Shown: one piece after another, positions 6,115-12,855 of the stretch | How positions within the stretch are numbered: position 1 is the stretch's first letter | How the letters are laid out: every line of letters starts with the position of its first letter | Source: a virus | Length of the DNA: 44,618 bases | Reading direction: 5' to 3' (one strand) | Virus record (IMG/VR): IMGVR_UViG_3300043172_000232 | Span: 1 to 44,618 of that record | Made by a program: the position numbers and the translations under genes | Notes under the pieces: model-generated | The model's input: the letters and a program-made list of their open reading frames with translations, nothing else | The model's database searches: none | What the model was told of the DNA's origin: nothing

Positions 6115-6598
6115 ACAAGGCCGTTGCCAGCATCCTAAATGTAAGCGTAAAGGCAAAAAGGCTACGGCGAAATGGAACATCAATGGTATTCTACGTTGCC
6201 ATAGATGTGCTAATGCATGGTTTAGTCATGGCGAGGTATCGAAGCCAGAGGACAAAAGGGGGTTGGCAGTAAAACGTGCGAAACAATTGAGAGAAAATGC
6301 AACGGAGTCGGAATTAGTGTTCAAGTATAAACTGGACAAAACCGAATGGCAATTCAAATTTCAGAAGATTTTCGCTCGAAAAAACATGTTTGCCATTGTT
6401 GATTTTTATATTCCTCACAAGAAACTTTGTATTGAAATTGATGGCGGATATCACAATAAGCGGGAACAGAAAAGGAAAGATAATTGGCGGGATAGCTGGT
6501 TGAGAAAACGACGCGGAGTAACTGTTATGCGGTTGACGAATGAGGATGCGACGGAAATGTCAGTTGACTCGATTAACAGAATGATCGAAGAAGCATAG
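6098..6598 (+). CDS. DUF559/Vsr-type endonuclease with zinc-finger N-terminus, 166 aa
   Basis: ATG follows GGGAAG. Residues 9-40 contain CQHPKC ... CHRC, a zinc finger. From about residue 60 the PD-(D/E)XK Vsr/DUF559 fold is clear: LRENATESELVFKYKLD, FKFQKIF, AIVDFYIPHKKLCIEIDGGYHNK and a final VTVMRLTNEDA. Catalytic candidates are E68, D113, E125 and D127. It should nick or cut DNA. Free-standing enzymes of this type include homing (E-Vsr) endonucleases and host-interference nucleases. Its position between structured RNA regions and leader 3 suggests it could mobilise this segment. Confidence 0.82.
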   Translation: MYYRVKQGRCQHPKCKRKGKKATAKWNINGILRCHRCANAWFSHGEVSKPEDKRGLAVKRAKQLRENATESELVFKYKLDKTEWQFKFQKIFARKNMFAIVDFYIPHKKLCIEIDGGYHNKREQKRKDNWRDSWLRKRRGVTVMRLTNEDATEMSVDSINRMIEEA

Positions 6599-6650
6599 TA
6601 GGACTAAAAAAGGTAGACATGAATTTGTTGAAGGAAATTTTACTTTTTAC

Positions 6651-6678
6651 TTGACTTCCGGCTGAAAAAAGGTAAGAT
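6651..6678 (+). promoter_or_regulatory. Sigma70-type promoter for pseudoknot leader 3
   Basis: TTGACT (6651-6656), a 16-base spacer and TAAGAT (6673-6678). Predicted start near 6685, at the first base of helix A. Upstream wording (ACTTGACTTCCGGCTGA) resembles the leader 1 promoter (ACTTGACTTTTGGCTGA), so these two promoters are related. Confidence 0.7.
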
Positions 6679-6685
6679 GAATATA

Positions 6686-6767
6686 TGGACGTAAGATCGA
6701 AACATTCTTGTGCTAACAACCTCGCGGGCAATTCTTCGGTCTTGCGTCCAAACCGTGAGGTTTTTTT
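6686..6767 (+). ncRNA. Pseudoknot leader/attenuator RNA, copy 3
   Basis: Helix A: 6686-6701 with 6735-6750, 16 bp with two G-U wobbles (TGGACGTAAGA with TCTTGCGTCCA in the core). Helix B: AACCTCGCGG (6718-6727) with CCGTGAGGTT (6753-6762), 10 bp with one wobble, then T7 (6761-6767). Interleaved as in the other copies; helix C is not evident here. Unlike the others it is followed after two bases by a tRNA-like gene, not by a ribosome binding site. Confidence 0.8.
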
Positions 6768-6769
6768 AT

Positions 6770-6845
6770 GTCCCCGTAGCTCAGTTGGTTAGAGCAGTGG
6801 TCCAACATTATCACCGTGTCGCAGGTTCGAGTCCTGCCGGGGACT
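6770..6845 (+). tRNA. tRNA-like gene with an 8-base anticodon loop (aberrant or pseudo-tRNA)
   Basis: Acceptor GTCCCCG (6770-6776) pairs with CGGGGAC (6838-6844); D-arm GCTC/GAGC; T-arm GCAGG-TTCGAGT-CCTGC is canonical. The anticodon stem GTGGT (6797-6801) pairs with ATCAC (6810-6814) but encloses eight bases, CCAACATT, with no U33, and the variable loop has six bases. No anticodon can be assigned safely. It may be degenerate, a frameshifting-type tRNA, or a tRNA-like domain of the RNA that follows. Confidence 0.7.
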
Positions 6846-7070
6846 TAGGCGAAAGCCAACAAAAAGTCCAGCGAACGCGGGCAGGCCCTTAATCGGTGTA
6901 CGGCTGAATCCGGAACAGCGTGGCGAACTATGCGTGACAGCCGGGAGAGTACCGGCATTAAAAAGGAAATACGAGAAGCGGCGGCGAAAGCCGAGAGCAT
7001 GGCCTGATTGTGCAGGACAAAATAACTCTACAGGGTACAGGGAGAATCTCTCCTGCCCGCTTCTCGTATA
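6846..7070 (+). ncRNA. Candidate structured non-coding RNA downstream of the tRNA-like gene
   Basis: There is no convincing reading frame in about 320 bases. A perfect 13-bp helix (6969-6981 with 7057-7069) closes a four-way junction with hairpins CGGC-GAAA-GCCG (6982-6993), CCTG/CAGG (7003-7016) and GGAGA/TCTCC (7041-7053). Upstream are GGC-GAAA-GCC (6848-6857) inside GGACTT/AAGTCC (6841-6869), which competes with the tRNA acceptor, and GCCGG/CCGGC (6940-6956). Large ornate phage RNAs beside tRNAs (GOLLD, ROOL) are known, but I cannot match this to either. Confidence 0.6.
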
Positions 7071-7086
7071 TTTGACAATATAATAA

Positions 7087-7171
7087 TGGGCAGTAAGGTA
7101 AGCAGTAAGTCTACCCAGTTGTGTTCCGGACACGCTGCGCTAATGCAACTTGCCTGCCTGCCCACCTTTTT
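7087..7171 (+). terminator. Terminator-like long hairpin with U-tract
   Basis: TGGGCAG (7087-7093) pairs with CTGCCCA (7158-7164) and GGTAAG (7097-7102) with CTTGCC (7149-7154), separated by a 3x3 internal loop; GTGT-TCCGG-ACAC sits inside. CC and T6 follow. It closes the non-coding region just before the ribosome binding site of the next gene, so it may act as an attenuator. Confidence 0.6.
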
Positions 7172-7192
7172 TAACTCACAGGAGGCTGTAAA

Positions 7193-7411
7193 ATGAAAGA
7201 ATACAATCCAAAGATAGAAGATGGTTGGCGGATAACAGGTTGTCCTGTACATTTAGGCTCACCAGGTTTTTGCGGCGCAACTCCAGGTCTTTTATGTCCA
7301 ACAGAAACAGAGACTCCTGCCATCCCCCCCAAATGCCCTGCCCGTAGTGAAGGGTTTTTGACTAAAGTGATCGACTCTAATTCTATGGGAGGACATAACA
7401 ATGGGAACTAA
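7193..7411 (+). CDS. Hypothetical protein, 72 aa
   Basis: Strong ribosome binding site AGGAGG. Gly/Pro/Cys-rich in the middle (CPVHLGSPGFCGATPG) with four Cys before residue 50. No homologue recognised. It overlaps the next gene by 11 bases, and is the first frame after the terminator-like hairpin. Confidence 0.65.
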   Translation: MKEYNPKIEDGWRITGCPVHLGSPGFCGATPGLLCPTETETPAIPPKCPARSEGFLTKVIDSNSMGGHNNGN

Positions 7412-7730
7412 CTATTACATAGAACCACAGGAACCGTGCCCGCATTGCAAAAGAGGCTATCCCGAAGTACATATAGGTAAATCATCAGCGGGGTGGGTGT
7501 TTTCTCTGCATGTAGACGACGAGTTAGATTCATGGGACAAGTGGTTGGAATTTCTGGAAGGCAAGGTGATTAGGAATGAATACGGCAACGCGATACCGCT
7601 GGCTAATTTTATAAAAACCGTTACTTGCCGCAAGCATATACACGGCCTGAGCAGGAATGATATCGACGGTTCGCATTGTGTCGGTCACGGCGAAGGGACT
7701 TATGACTATATTGCAGGTGATTTTAGTTAA
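7401..7730 (+). CDS. Conserved phage hypothetical protein (MGTNYY family), 109 aa
   Basis: ATG follows GGAGGACATAACA. It begins MGTNYYIE, has CPHCKRG and then HIGKSSAGWVFSLHV, the signature of a widespread small phage and bacterial protein of unknown function. A Cys/His pattern suggests metal binding. Ends with DGSHCVGHGEG. Confidence 0.8.
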   Translation: MGTNYYIEPQEPCPHCKRGYPEVHIGKSSAGWVFSLHVDDELDSWDKWLEFLEGKVIRNEYGNAIPLANFIKTVTCRKHIHGLSRNDIDGSHCVGHGEGTYDYIAGDFS

Positions 7731-7759
7731 AAGTGAAAGAATGAAAGGTTGAAAGCAGA

Positions 7760-8530
7760 ATGAGCACAAAAATACCATGGGCGGATGAAAGCTGGAATGT
7801 GATTGTGGGATGCTCAAAGGTTTCGGCGGGGTGCCAGAATTGCTATGCTGAGAGAATGGCGCGAAGGCAGGCGGCAATGGGCAATACGAATTATCGTTGG
7901 GTTACAAGCAATGGTAAGTGGGCGGGCAAAACAACTTTTGTCGAATCCGCTCTCGAAAAACCCTTCCACTGGCGCAATCCCCGCACAATCTTTGTCGTTT
8001 CGATGGGTGATTTGTTCCATGAGACTGTGCCGTTCGAGTGGATTGAAAAAGTAATGGGCGTGATAGAACAATGCCCACAACACTTTTTCTATATGTTAAC
8101 CAAAAGGCCACATATTATGGCTGAGTATTTCAATGGGTTGGGAAAAAGCTATGAGTTGTCATGTTGCCCTAATCTTTGTCTGGGCGTAACGGTGGAGAAC
8201 CAGAAGGCCGCCGCCGAGCGGATACCGATTCTATTGAAGATACCTGCGGCGCAAAGGTTTATTAGTTTCGAGCCATTGCTGGAAGCTCTTACATTATGGC
8301 CTCTCGATATAAGAGGCATTTCCGTGGGGTTCATCGGGTGCGAATCTGGCCCCGGCGCAAGACTCTGCAAACAAGACGCCATCTTGGATTTACGCTATCA
8401 GTTATCAAATGCCAACGTCAAAGTCGGCATAAAACAAATACCCCTCAATGGCAAGTGCAGCAAGTTCGAGAACAGGGACCAGTGGCCGGAAGATTTAAGA
8501 GTGTGGGAGATTGAGCATGAGCAGTCCTAA
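7760..8530 (+). CDS. Gp37/Gp68 family (DUF5131) protein with three-Cys cluster, 256 aa
   Basis: It opens IPWADESWNVIVGCSKVSAGCQNCYAER; the C-x6-C-x2-C set with following Tyr matches the Gp37/Gp68 family, thought to be distantly related to radical SAM enzymes. Later family marks are VSMGDLFHE, FYMLTKRP, LGVTVENQ, RFISFEPLL and IGCESGPGAR. An iron-sulfur chemistry on nucleic acid or nucleotides is inferred from the fold; the substrate is unknown. Full length for the family. It sits in the early operon, upstream of small coupled genes. Confidence 0.88.
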   Translation: MSTKIPWADESWNVIVGCSKVSAGCQNCYAERMARRQAAMGNTNYRWVTSNGKWAGKTTFVESALEKPFHWRNPRTIFVVSMGDLFHETVPFEWIEKVMGVIEQCPQHFFYMLTKRPHIMAEYFNGLGKSYELSCCPNLCLGVTVENQKAAAERIPILLKIPAAQRFISFEPLLEALTLWPLDIRGISVGFIGCESGPGARLCKQDAILDLRYQLSNANVKVGIKQIPLNGKCSKFENRDQWPEDLRVWEIEHEQS

Positions 8531-8873
8531 GTTTAGAATAATGAAAGACGGCAAGATTGTCGGTACGCTGATTTTCAAGGGAGCATTGGCGCAATACAGT
8601 TTTGACGACGCAGACGATCATCCAAAATTGCCTGATGGAATAGGCCCGGACTTATGGTGCGAAAGGTGTACCCTTGTACCCTATGTCTGCCCCGACAAGC
8701 ACGGGAAGGCTATGTTTGTCGGCGACCCTGTAAAACACCGCCACGCAACAGGTACGCTTGTGGCGGATATGGTTAGCGGTATCGGCATCAAAGTACATGA
8801 GAACTTAACTATTGCCCTCACACCATTGCAATCTGAAAGTATCGAACTGATCGAAGGGGAAGATAATGGCTGA
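8517..8873 (+). CDS. Hypothetical protein, 118 aa
   Basis: ATG at 8517 (GGGAGA upstream) is preferred over TTG at 8511. It overlaps the end of the Gp37-like gene. Contains CERC and a VCPDKHG segment (possible zinc site), then GDPVKHRHATGTLVADM, which faintly recalls a YopX/SH3-like barrel. Function unknown. Confidence 0.65.
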   Translation: MSSPKFRIMKDGKIVGTLIFKGALAQYSFDDADDHPKLPDGIGPDLWCERCTLVPYVCPDKHGKAMFVGDPVKHRHATGTLVADMVSGIGIKVHENLTIALTPLQSESIELIEGEDNG

Positions 8874-9186
8874 AATGACAGTAACTGAACAATCAGTGAT
8901 AGATGCAATGGATACAGAGTTTGACGGGGTGGATAAGTTTGATATAGTCCAAGAGTTACTTGGGCTTCGTACCCGTCTCACTGCCGCCGACAAGGAAATC
9001 GCAGACAAAGACAAGCGGATAGCGGAGTTGGAGGGAGGTGTTGAAGCTTTCGAGCTTACAGTTCGTGCTATGGGTAATAAGATACTCGCTATCAGTCACA
9101 ACGAAGACGTTGACGTTAGTAAGTTGGTTGGTATGTTTATTCCACTGAGATATGACATGCGTAAACTCTTGGAGGCCCCAAAATGA
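8866..9186 (+). CDS. Coiled-coil hypothetical protein, 106 aa
   Basis: The central part (LLGLRTRLTAADKEIADKD, then KRIAELEGGVEAFEL) is a strong heptad coiled coil of about 40 residues. Flanks are acidic N-terminally and hydrophobic C-terminally. Overlaps both neighbours by a few bases. Likely an oligomeric accessory protein. Confidence 0.7.
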   Translation: MAEMTVTEQSVIDAMDTEFDGVDKFDIVQELLGLRTRLTAADKEIADKDKRIAELEGGVEAFELTVRAMGNKILAISHNEDVDVSKLVGMFIPLRYDMRKLLEAPK

Positions 9187-9608
9187 GAACAGCCCAAGAA
9201 TGGTTAGCCCTGTCCGAATCGGAGCAGGCGGTGGAATTGGCGGAGGTGCTTGTTGAGAAACCGTGGAAGCATAGTATGTCGTATGTGAAGTATTCCGGTT
9301 ATTGTCCTAAATGTAGGAGGAAATTTACGGCAAAGGAAAAAATGACACTAAAACACTACCCCTGCCCCGTCCCCGACCCCATAGATATCCATGATTGGAA
9401 TGTGGCTATGGAGTGGAGGGATAAAATTATAGTAAACATCAAAACCGATGACGATAGGGATAAGTGGGATGATATGCTGCATAAAGTGTTTGATGCCGCA
9501 GGTGGACGGGCAACAGGGCTCGATAAGGATATATGGTTTGTTGATTACGCCCAACCCATCCACTACCTTATCGCCGCTGCAATGGCAAAGGAAGGATTGA
9601 AGAAATGA
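9183..9608 (+). CDS. Hypothetical protein with zinc motif, 141 aa
   Basis: N-terminal helix, then a CPKCRRKFTAKEK ... HYPCP zinc-finger-like segment near residues 40-62. The remainder is acidic and aromatic (DPIDIHDWNVAMEWRDK). Coupled to neighbours by ATGA overlaps at both ends. Function unknown. Confidence 0.7.
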   Translation: MRTAQEWLALSESEQAVELAEVLVEKPWKHSMSYVKYSGYCPKCRRKFTAKEKMTLKHYPCPVPDPIDIHDWNVAMEWRDKIIVNIKTDDDRDKWDDMLHKVFDAAGGRATGLDKDIWFVDYAQPIHYLIAAAMAKEGLKK

Positions 9609-9703
9609 TAGCGGAATGTCACCCCATCGCGGGATTGATTATGATGATTGTAGCGGCTGGAATGTTTTTGTGTCTATGCACTGCTGGTTCTGGGAGCAGA
9701 TAA
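9605..9703 (+). CDS. Tiny membrane protein, 32 aa
   Basis: ATGA overlap with the preceding gene and immediate contact with the next ATG at 9704. Residues 8-27 (IAGLIMMIVAAGMFLCLCTA) form one membrane helix. Its position just before a lipoprotein gene suggests an envelope-related function, but nothing identifies it as a holin. Confidence 0.55.
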   Translation: MIAECHPIAGLIMMIVAAGMFLCLCTAGSGSR

Positions 9704-10024
9704 ATGCGAAAACTCGTCCTAATCCTGATCCTGTTCATAGCAGGCTGTGAGACATACCGCGATAGGCTCGTACAGGATAATTACAATCAGGCTTTGATCG
9801 AATGGAAGGAAGCCCATCCGTTCGATGCGGACTGGTATAAAACTGACCCTAATGAAAAGGAGATAGCAATGACCGAGACAGAACAGAAACTACAAGAAGA
9901 ATGTAAAGCGGACAACGAGTTGCATGATGCGTATATTGAATCTAATTACGGATCATCTTATGGTCCTCGCCGCACATACCGTTGGGAAGTTAGGGGTGGC
10001 GAGAAAGTGTTGGTGGAGCAATGA
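9704..10024 (+). CDS. Predicted lipoprotein, 106 aa
   Basis: MRKLVLILILFIAGC is a textbook signal peptide with lipobox IAGC, so the mature protein would be lipid-anchored at Cys14. The rest is hydrophilic and helical. Phage lipoproteins can block superinfection or serve as outer spanin; no spanin-like proline-rich segment is evident. Directly follows a small membrane protein. Confidence 0.8.
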   Translation: MRKLVLILILFIAGCETYRDRLVQDNYNQALIEWKEAHPFDADWYKTDPNEKEIAMTETEQKLQEECKADNELHDAYIESNYGSSYGPRRTYRWEVRGGEKVLVEQ

Positions 10025-10092
10025 TGCCGATAGATAGAAACAAATTAAAAGCGATTCCCATACAAAAATGTGGGAGACGAGGAGGCGGAAAA

Positions 10093-10533
10093 ATGCGTGA
10101 TATTTGTTTTAGAGCGTGGGACGAAGATTGCGAAGTGATGTACTATTCAGACGGGGAGAATGAGGATTGCATTTTCGGTTTCAACAAAGGTTCTGTTGTT
10201 GCGTGGTTACGAGAAACAGAAGCAGCAACATTAGATGAACCAGAGTATCAGTATAGCAAACCTGTTGACGTGGAACAATACACCGGCCTCCGCGACAGCA
10301 AGCGAACCGAAGAATTCCCGGAGGGGCAGAAGATATGGGATGGGGACTTGTACAGGGATAAGCATGGTACAATTTTCAAGGTACAAATGAAATGTGACGG
10401 ATGGGGCCTGTTCCCTGTAAAGAAGGATGCACCAGTCAGGAGCCTGTATTGGTGGAATGTATGTATCCATGATGCAGGTGAAGTCATCGGTTCAATCCAC
10501 ACCCACCCAGAACTCTTAGAGGTAAAAGAATGA
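10093..10533 (+). CDS. YopX family protein, 146 aa
   Basis: Start 10093 is placed by GGAGGCGGAAAA and by the family's usual opening MRDICFRAWDE; an in-frame start at 10021 would add 24 residues. The C-terminal barrel shows VDVEQYTGLRDSK, KIWDGDLYRDKHG and VIGSIHTHPELL, the YopX signature (EqyTGLxDkxGkxIyeGDiv...GNihenPeLL). YopX proteins are common in phages; role unknown. Confidence 0.88.
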   Translation: MRDICFRAWDEDCEVMYYSDGENEDCIFGFNKGSVVAWLRETEAATLDEPEYQYSKPVDVEQYTGLRDSKRTEEFPEGQKIWDGDLYRDKHGTIFKVQMKCDGWGLFPVKKDAPVRSLYWWNVCIHDAGEVIGSIHTHPELLEVKE

Positions 10534-11081
10534 AACGATACTTGATAATAATCTTCTTATTGTGCTTTATGACAACCGATACCACTCATTCTACCATTCC
10601 GGCAGAAATTCAGCTCAACTGGATGGAACCAAAGCAGGGTTATGGTAGTCCGTTATGGGACCTTACTGACTACGGCGAACTTGCTGCTCAATATCAGGGT
10701 AGGCGCATAGGTCAACTTTATCGGGGCATGGCTATTGGTGACCCGGAGGCGTTGGAATGGTTTCTTGAAGCGTGCGGAAAGCGAGGGTGGTTCTATATTG
10801 GCAAATACAAACTAACCGGTGAGCGAACCGAAAAACTTACTTATGAATTTATACCGGGAGTTGGTCGATGTGTCACCGGTTGCGTAGTAACCTGGAAGAC
10901 AACTTCGACTTTTGCACCGATACCATACCGAAGGGTTCGACAACCTGTGGAAGTCGAACCGAACCCGCCGCCAATTCAATTTGTAGTGGACCCCAACTCG
11001 GTTGTCTACGACCCGAACGATGACCCGAACGATGACCCGGCATTGAAAATGTTACACGAAATTATGAAAGGAAAACCATGA
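10530..11081 (+). CDS. Exported hypothetical protein, 183 aa
   Basis: N-terminal signal peptide (YLIIIFLLCFMTTDTTHS) with likely cleavage near residue 22. The mature part has a soluble domain with a Cys pair (RCVTGC) and a proline/acid tail with a DPNDDPNDDP repeat. It lies between two lipoprotein genes with ATGA couplings, suggesting a small envelope-directed operon. No family recognised. Confidence 0.72.
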   Translation: MKRYLIIIFLLCFMTTDTTHSTIPAEIQLNWMEPKQGYGSPLWDLTDYGELAAQYQGRRIGQLYRGMAIGDPEALEWFLEACGKRGWFYIGKYKLTGERTEKLTYEFIPGVGRCVTGCVVTWKTTSTFAPIPYRRVRQPVEVEPNPPPIQFVVDPNSVVYDPNDDPNDDPALKMLHEIMKGKP

Positions 11082-11311
11082 GAACATTAGCACTAATTGC
11101 ACTCCTGCTCCTGTCGGGCTGTGTACGAATCAAAACGCCGGACTGGGAATATATCCGCTTCGGCGACCAGAAAATCGGTACTCTTGAGATAGAGAATACA
11201 ACGCTCGGCAAGATTAAGATAGTCGGTCAGGAGAGCAAAGGTTCTATCCCTGTCGAGTTGACTGTTGGCGGTGTAAGGTTGAGGGGTAGTGTTACGGAGG
11301 TGGGAGAATGA
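11078..11311 (+). CDS. Predicted lipoprotein, 77 aa
   Basis: MRTLALIALLLLSGC is a signal peptide with lipobox LSGC. The mature domain is short and beta-rich (IGTLEIENTTLGKIKIVG, VELTVGGVRLRG). Second lipoprotein of this operon; coupled to both neighbours. Confidence 0.8.
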   Translation: MRTLALIALLLLSGCVRIKTPDWEYIRFGDQKIGTLEIENTTLGKIKIVGQESKGSIPVELTVGGVRLRGSVTEVGE

Positions 11312-11493
11312 GTGCAACACGAAAAATTGCTGTAATAATATACCTCGTCTTTTTGCTGCTTGGAATCCGGGCGGCATATGATGGCGACTGGGTTGTGGCA
11401 ATGTTCTGGGCGATTATCTGCGCCTCTGAAAATATAGCTGTATCGATTGATTATGCGACTTGGAAGAAAAAGGAGAAAGAGGTGGGGGAATGA
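11308..11493 (+). CDS. Two-helix membrane protein, 61 aa
   Basis: Residues 7-24 (IAVIIYLVFLLLGIRAAY) and 29-45 (VVAMFWAIICASENIAV) are two membrane segments, followed by a charged tail KKKEKE. This is holin-like in topology, and it follows a lipoprotein gene, but no endolysin is adjacent, so it stays unassigned. Confidence 0.7.
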   Translation: MSATRKIAVIIYLVFLLLGIRAAYDGDWVVAMFWAIICASENIAVSIDYATWKKKEKEVGE

Positions 11494-11681
11494 GCGATAA
11501 ACCGACGGCAACATGGGGCGTGTGCTTGTGGGTGAAATGCCCGCACTGCAAAGAGGGGGTGGACTTACTGGACGCCCCAGATTTTTGGGATGGTAGAAAC
11601 AGCGACACGTTCGACGCAGATGAACTTACTGAATGCTGCCCGAAGTGCGGCGAAGAAATAACCTGCACAGTAGTATATTGA
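11490..11681 (+). CDS. Zinc-ribbon protein, 63 aa
   Basis: Start at the ATGA overlap (11490), with GGTGGGGGA upstream. Contains CPHCKEG and CCPKCGEE separated by about 30 residues, a zinc ribbon with an acidic insert. Function unknown. Confidence 0.75.
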   Translation: MSDKPTATWGVCLWVKCPHCKEGVDLLDAPDFWDGRNSDTFDADELTECCPKCGEEITCTVVY

Positions 11682-11699
11682 AAGTGAAAGTCGAAATAA

Positions 11700-12185
11700 A
11701 TGGAACGTATGGGATTCGAGCAAGATAGGCGAATCGTAAAAGTCATGGGCAACCGTCCCTGCATTGAGTTCGTTGGCGGCAAAGAATGGCATTTCGATTC
11801 TCAACTCGAATACAAGTGGGCGCAATACCTTGAATTCCTGAAACAAGCGGAAGAGATACGTGACTGGGATTTTCACTGTTGGCCCGAACCGTTCTATTTT
11901 ATTGGTGTCAAGAAAGCCCCCGTCCAATACACGCCGGATTTTCTGGTTACTGAAAACGACGGAACCGAAGTCATCCAAGAACTAAAAGGCCACCACGACG
12001 GCCCGACAAATAGCAAGCTCGCACGTATGGCGGAATACTATCCCGACAAGATTATGGAACTCGTCCTACAACGAATCCCCAAAAAGGGCAAGGGTGCGAA
12101 CCGTCGCAGGATAGCCGCAAAGTACACTCGCCGCATAATCGATGCCAGTGTGATTTTCCGGCAGATGGGAGCATTGATTAAATGA
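11700..12185 (+). CDS. DUF1064-like PD-(D/E)XK nuclease, 161 aa
   Basis: The segment FDSQLEYKWAQYLEFL, then a WPEPFYF strand, YTPDFLV and VIQELKGH matches the DUF1064 phage nuclease core: E(residue about 37), PDF Asp and E-x-K as the active-site set. It is expected to cut DNA, perhaps branched intermediates. Coupled by ATGA to the next gene; the start lacks a good ribosome binding site. Confidence 0.82.
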   Translation: MERMGFEQDRRIVKVMGNRPCIEFVGGKEWHFDSQLEYKWAQYLEFLKQAEEIRDWDFHCWPEPFYFIGVKKAPVQYTPDFLVTENDGTEVIQELKGHHDGPTNSKLARMAEYYPDKIMELVLQRIPKKGKGANRRRIAAKYTRRIIDASVIFRQMGALIK

Positions 12186-12493
12186 AAGAAGTTACTGAAC
12201 TGTATTGTCATGCCTGTAACGGTTATTTCAAGGTTGAATTCGATTTAGAACTTAGCGGCAACCATGTTGTGGCGTGCCCAAAATGCAAACATGAACATTG
12301 TCGCGTAATCCAAGGCGGCAAGGTAACAGGTGACAGGTGGGGGCAGAGGAACGGGCAAACATATAATTATGCTCCATCCATGACAACATATACGGCTACG
12401 GCCTCCACCGATTCATCATCTGCGGGCAGTTGGTGTCTTGCGGATAGTTGGAACAACAGCACGTCTACTTTTATTACATACACGACGGCATAA
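12182..12493 (+). CDS. Zinc-ribbon protein with Ser/Thr-rich tail, 103 aa
   Basis: CHACNGYFKV ... CPKCKHEHC forms a zinc ribbon in residues 9-41, followed by a low-complexity Thr/Ser/Asn tail (TTYTATASTDSSSAGS). Such proteins occur in phage structural regions. It is the last gene before the strong promoter at 12500. Confidence 0.7.
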   Translation: MKEVTELYCHACNGYFKVEFDLELSGNHVVACPKCKHEHCRVIQGGKVTGDRWGQRNGQTYNYAPSMTTYTATASTDSSSAGSWCLADSWNNSTSTFITYTTA

Positions 12494-12499
12494 AACTTC

Positions 12500-12528
12500 T
12501 TGACATTCCCCGTTAAACCTGTTATGAT
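12500..12528 (+). promoter_or_regulatory. Strong sigma70 promoter, probably for a leaderless mRNA
   Basis: TTGACA (12500-12505), 17-base spacer, TATGAT (12523-12528). The usual start distance puts +1 at about 12535, which is the A of the next gene's ATG. There is no ribosome binding site upstream of that ATG. Confidence 0.82.
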
Positions 12529-12534
12529 ACTAAT

Positions 12535-12855
12535 ATGACTTACGATGAAATATATCAGGCTGTCCGTGCTTACATGGACGCAAACGGCACAACCCTCCAA
12601 CAATTAGCCTCCGTCACCCCTACGCAGGCTATCTCCCTGTTAGGGCTCACAGGAGACGATGTGGGGCGTCTAAACCGTGGATGGGATGCTTTACGCACCC
12701 GGATCAAGCGAGAGCTTAGAAGCGAAGCGGAGGCCCAAGAGCTTACCGACCTGAAAGACTTCGCTAAAGCGTGGGTTTGGAACAAATGGCCCGATGCTCA
12801 ATTCGGGAGAAGTGGCAGAGAGATCACTATCTATCTTGACGGGGGGCAGGAATGA
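12535..12855 (+). CDS. Hypothetical protein, 106 aa, leaderless start
   Basis: ATG coincides with the predicted transcription start. The protein is helical (YDEIYQAVRAYMDANGTT, LRTRIKRELRSEAEAQEL) and may carry a small HTH-like region (TLQQLASVTPTQAISLLGL). It overlaps the spike gene by ATGA, so it could be a chaperone or linker for that protein, or a regulator; neither is proven. Confidence 0.75.
   Translation: MTYDEIYQAVRAYMDANGTTLQQLASVTPTQAISLLGLTGDDVGRLNRGWDALRTRIKRELRSEAEAQELTDLKDFAKAWVWNKWPDAQFGRSGREITIYLDGGQE

Noticed and set aside
7072-7100. Promoter with TTGACA at 7072
   Set aside because: At 16-18 bases downstream there is no acceptable -10, and the TATAAT at 7079 has no -35 at the right distance.
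6846-7171. tmRNA, RNase P RNA or group I intron
   Set aside because: No tag-peptide region, no RNase P conserved boxes and no group I P/Q/R/S elements could be seen.
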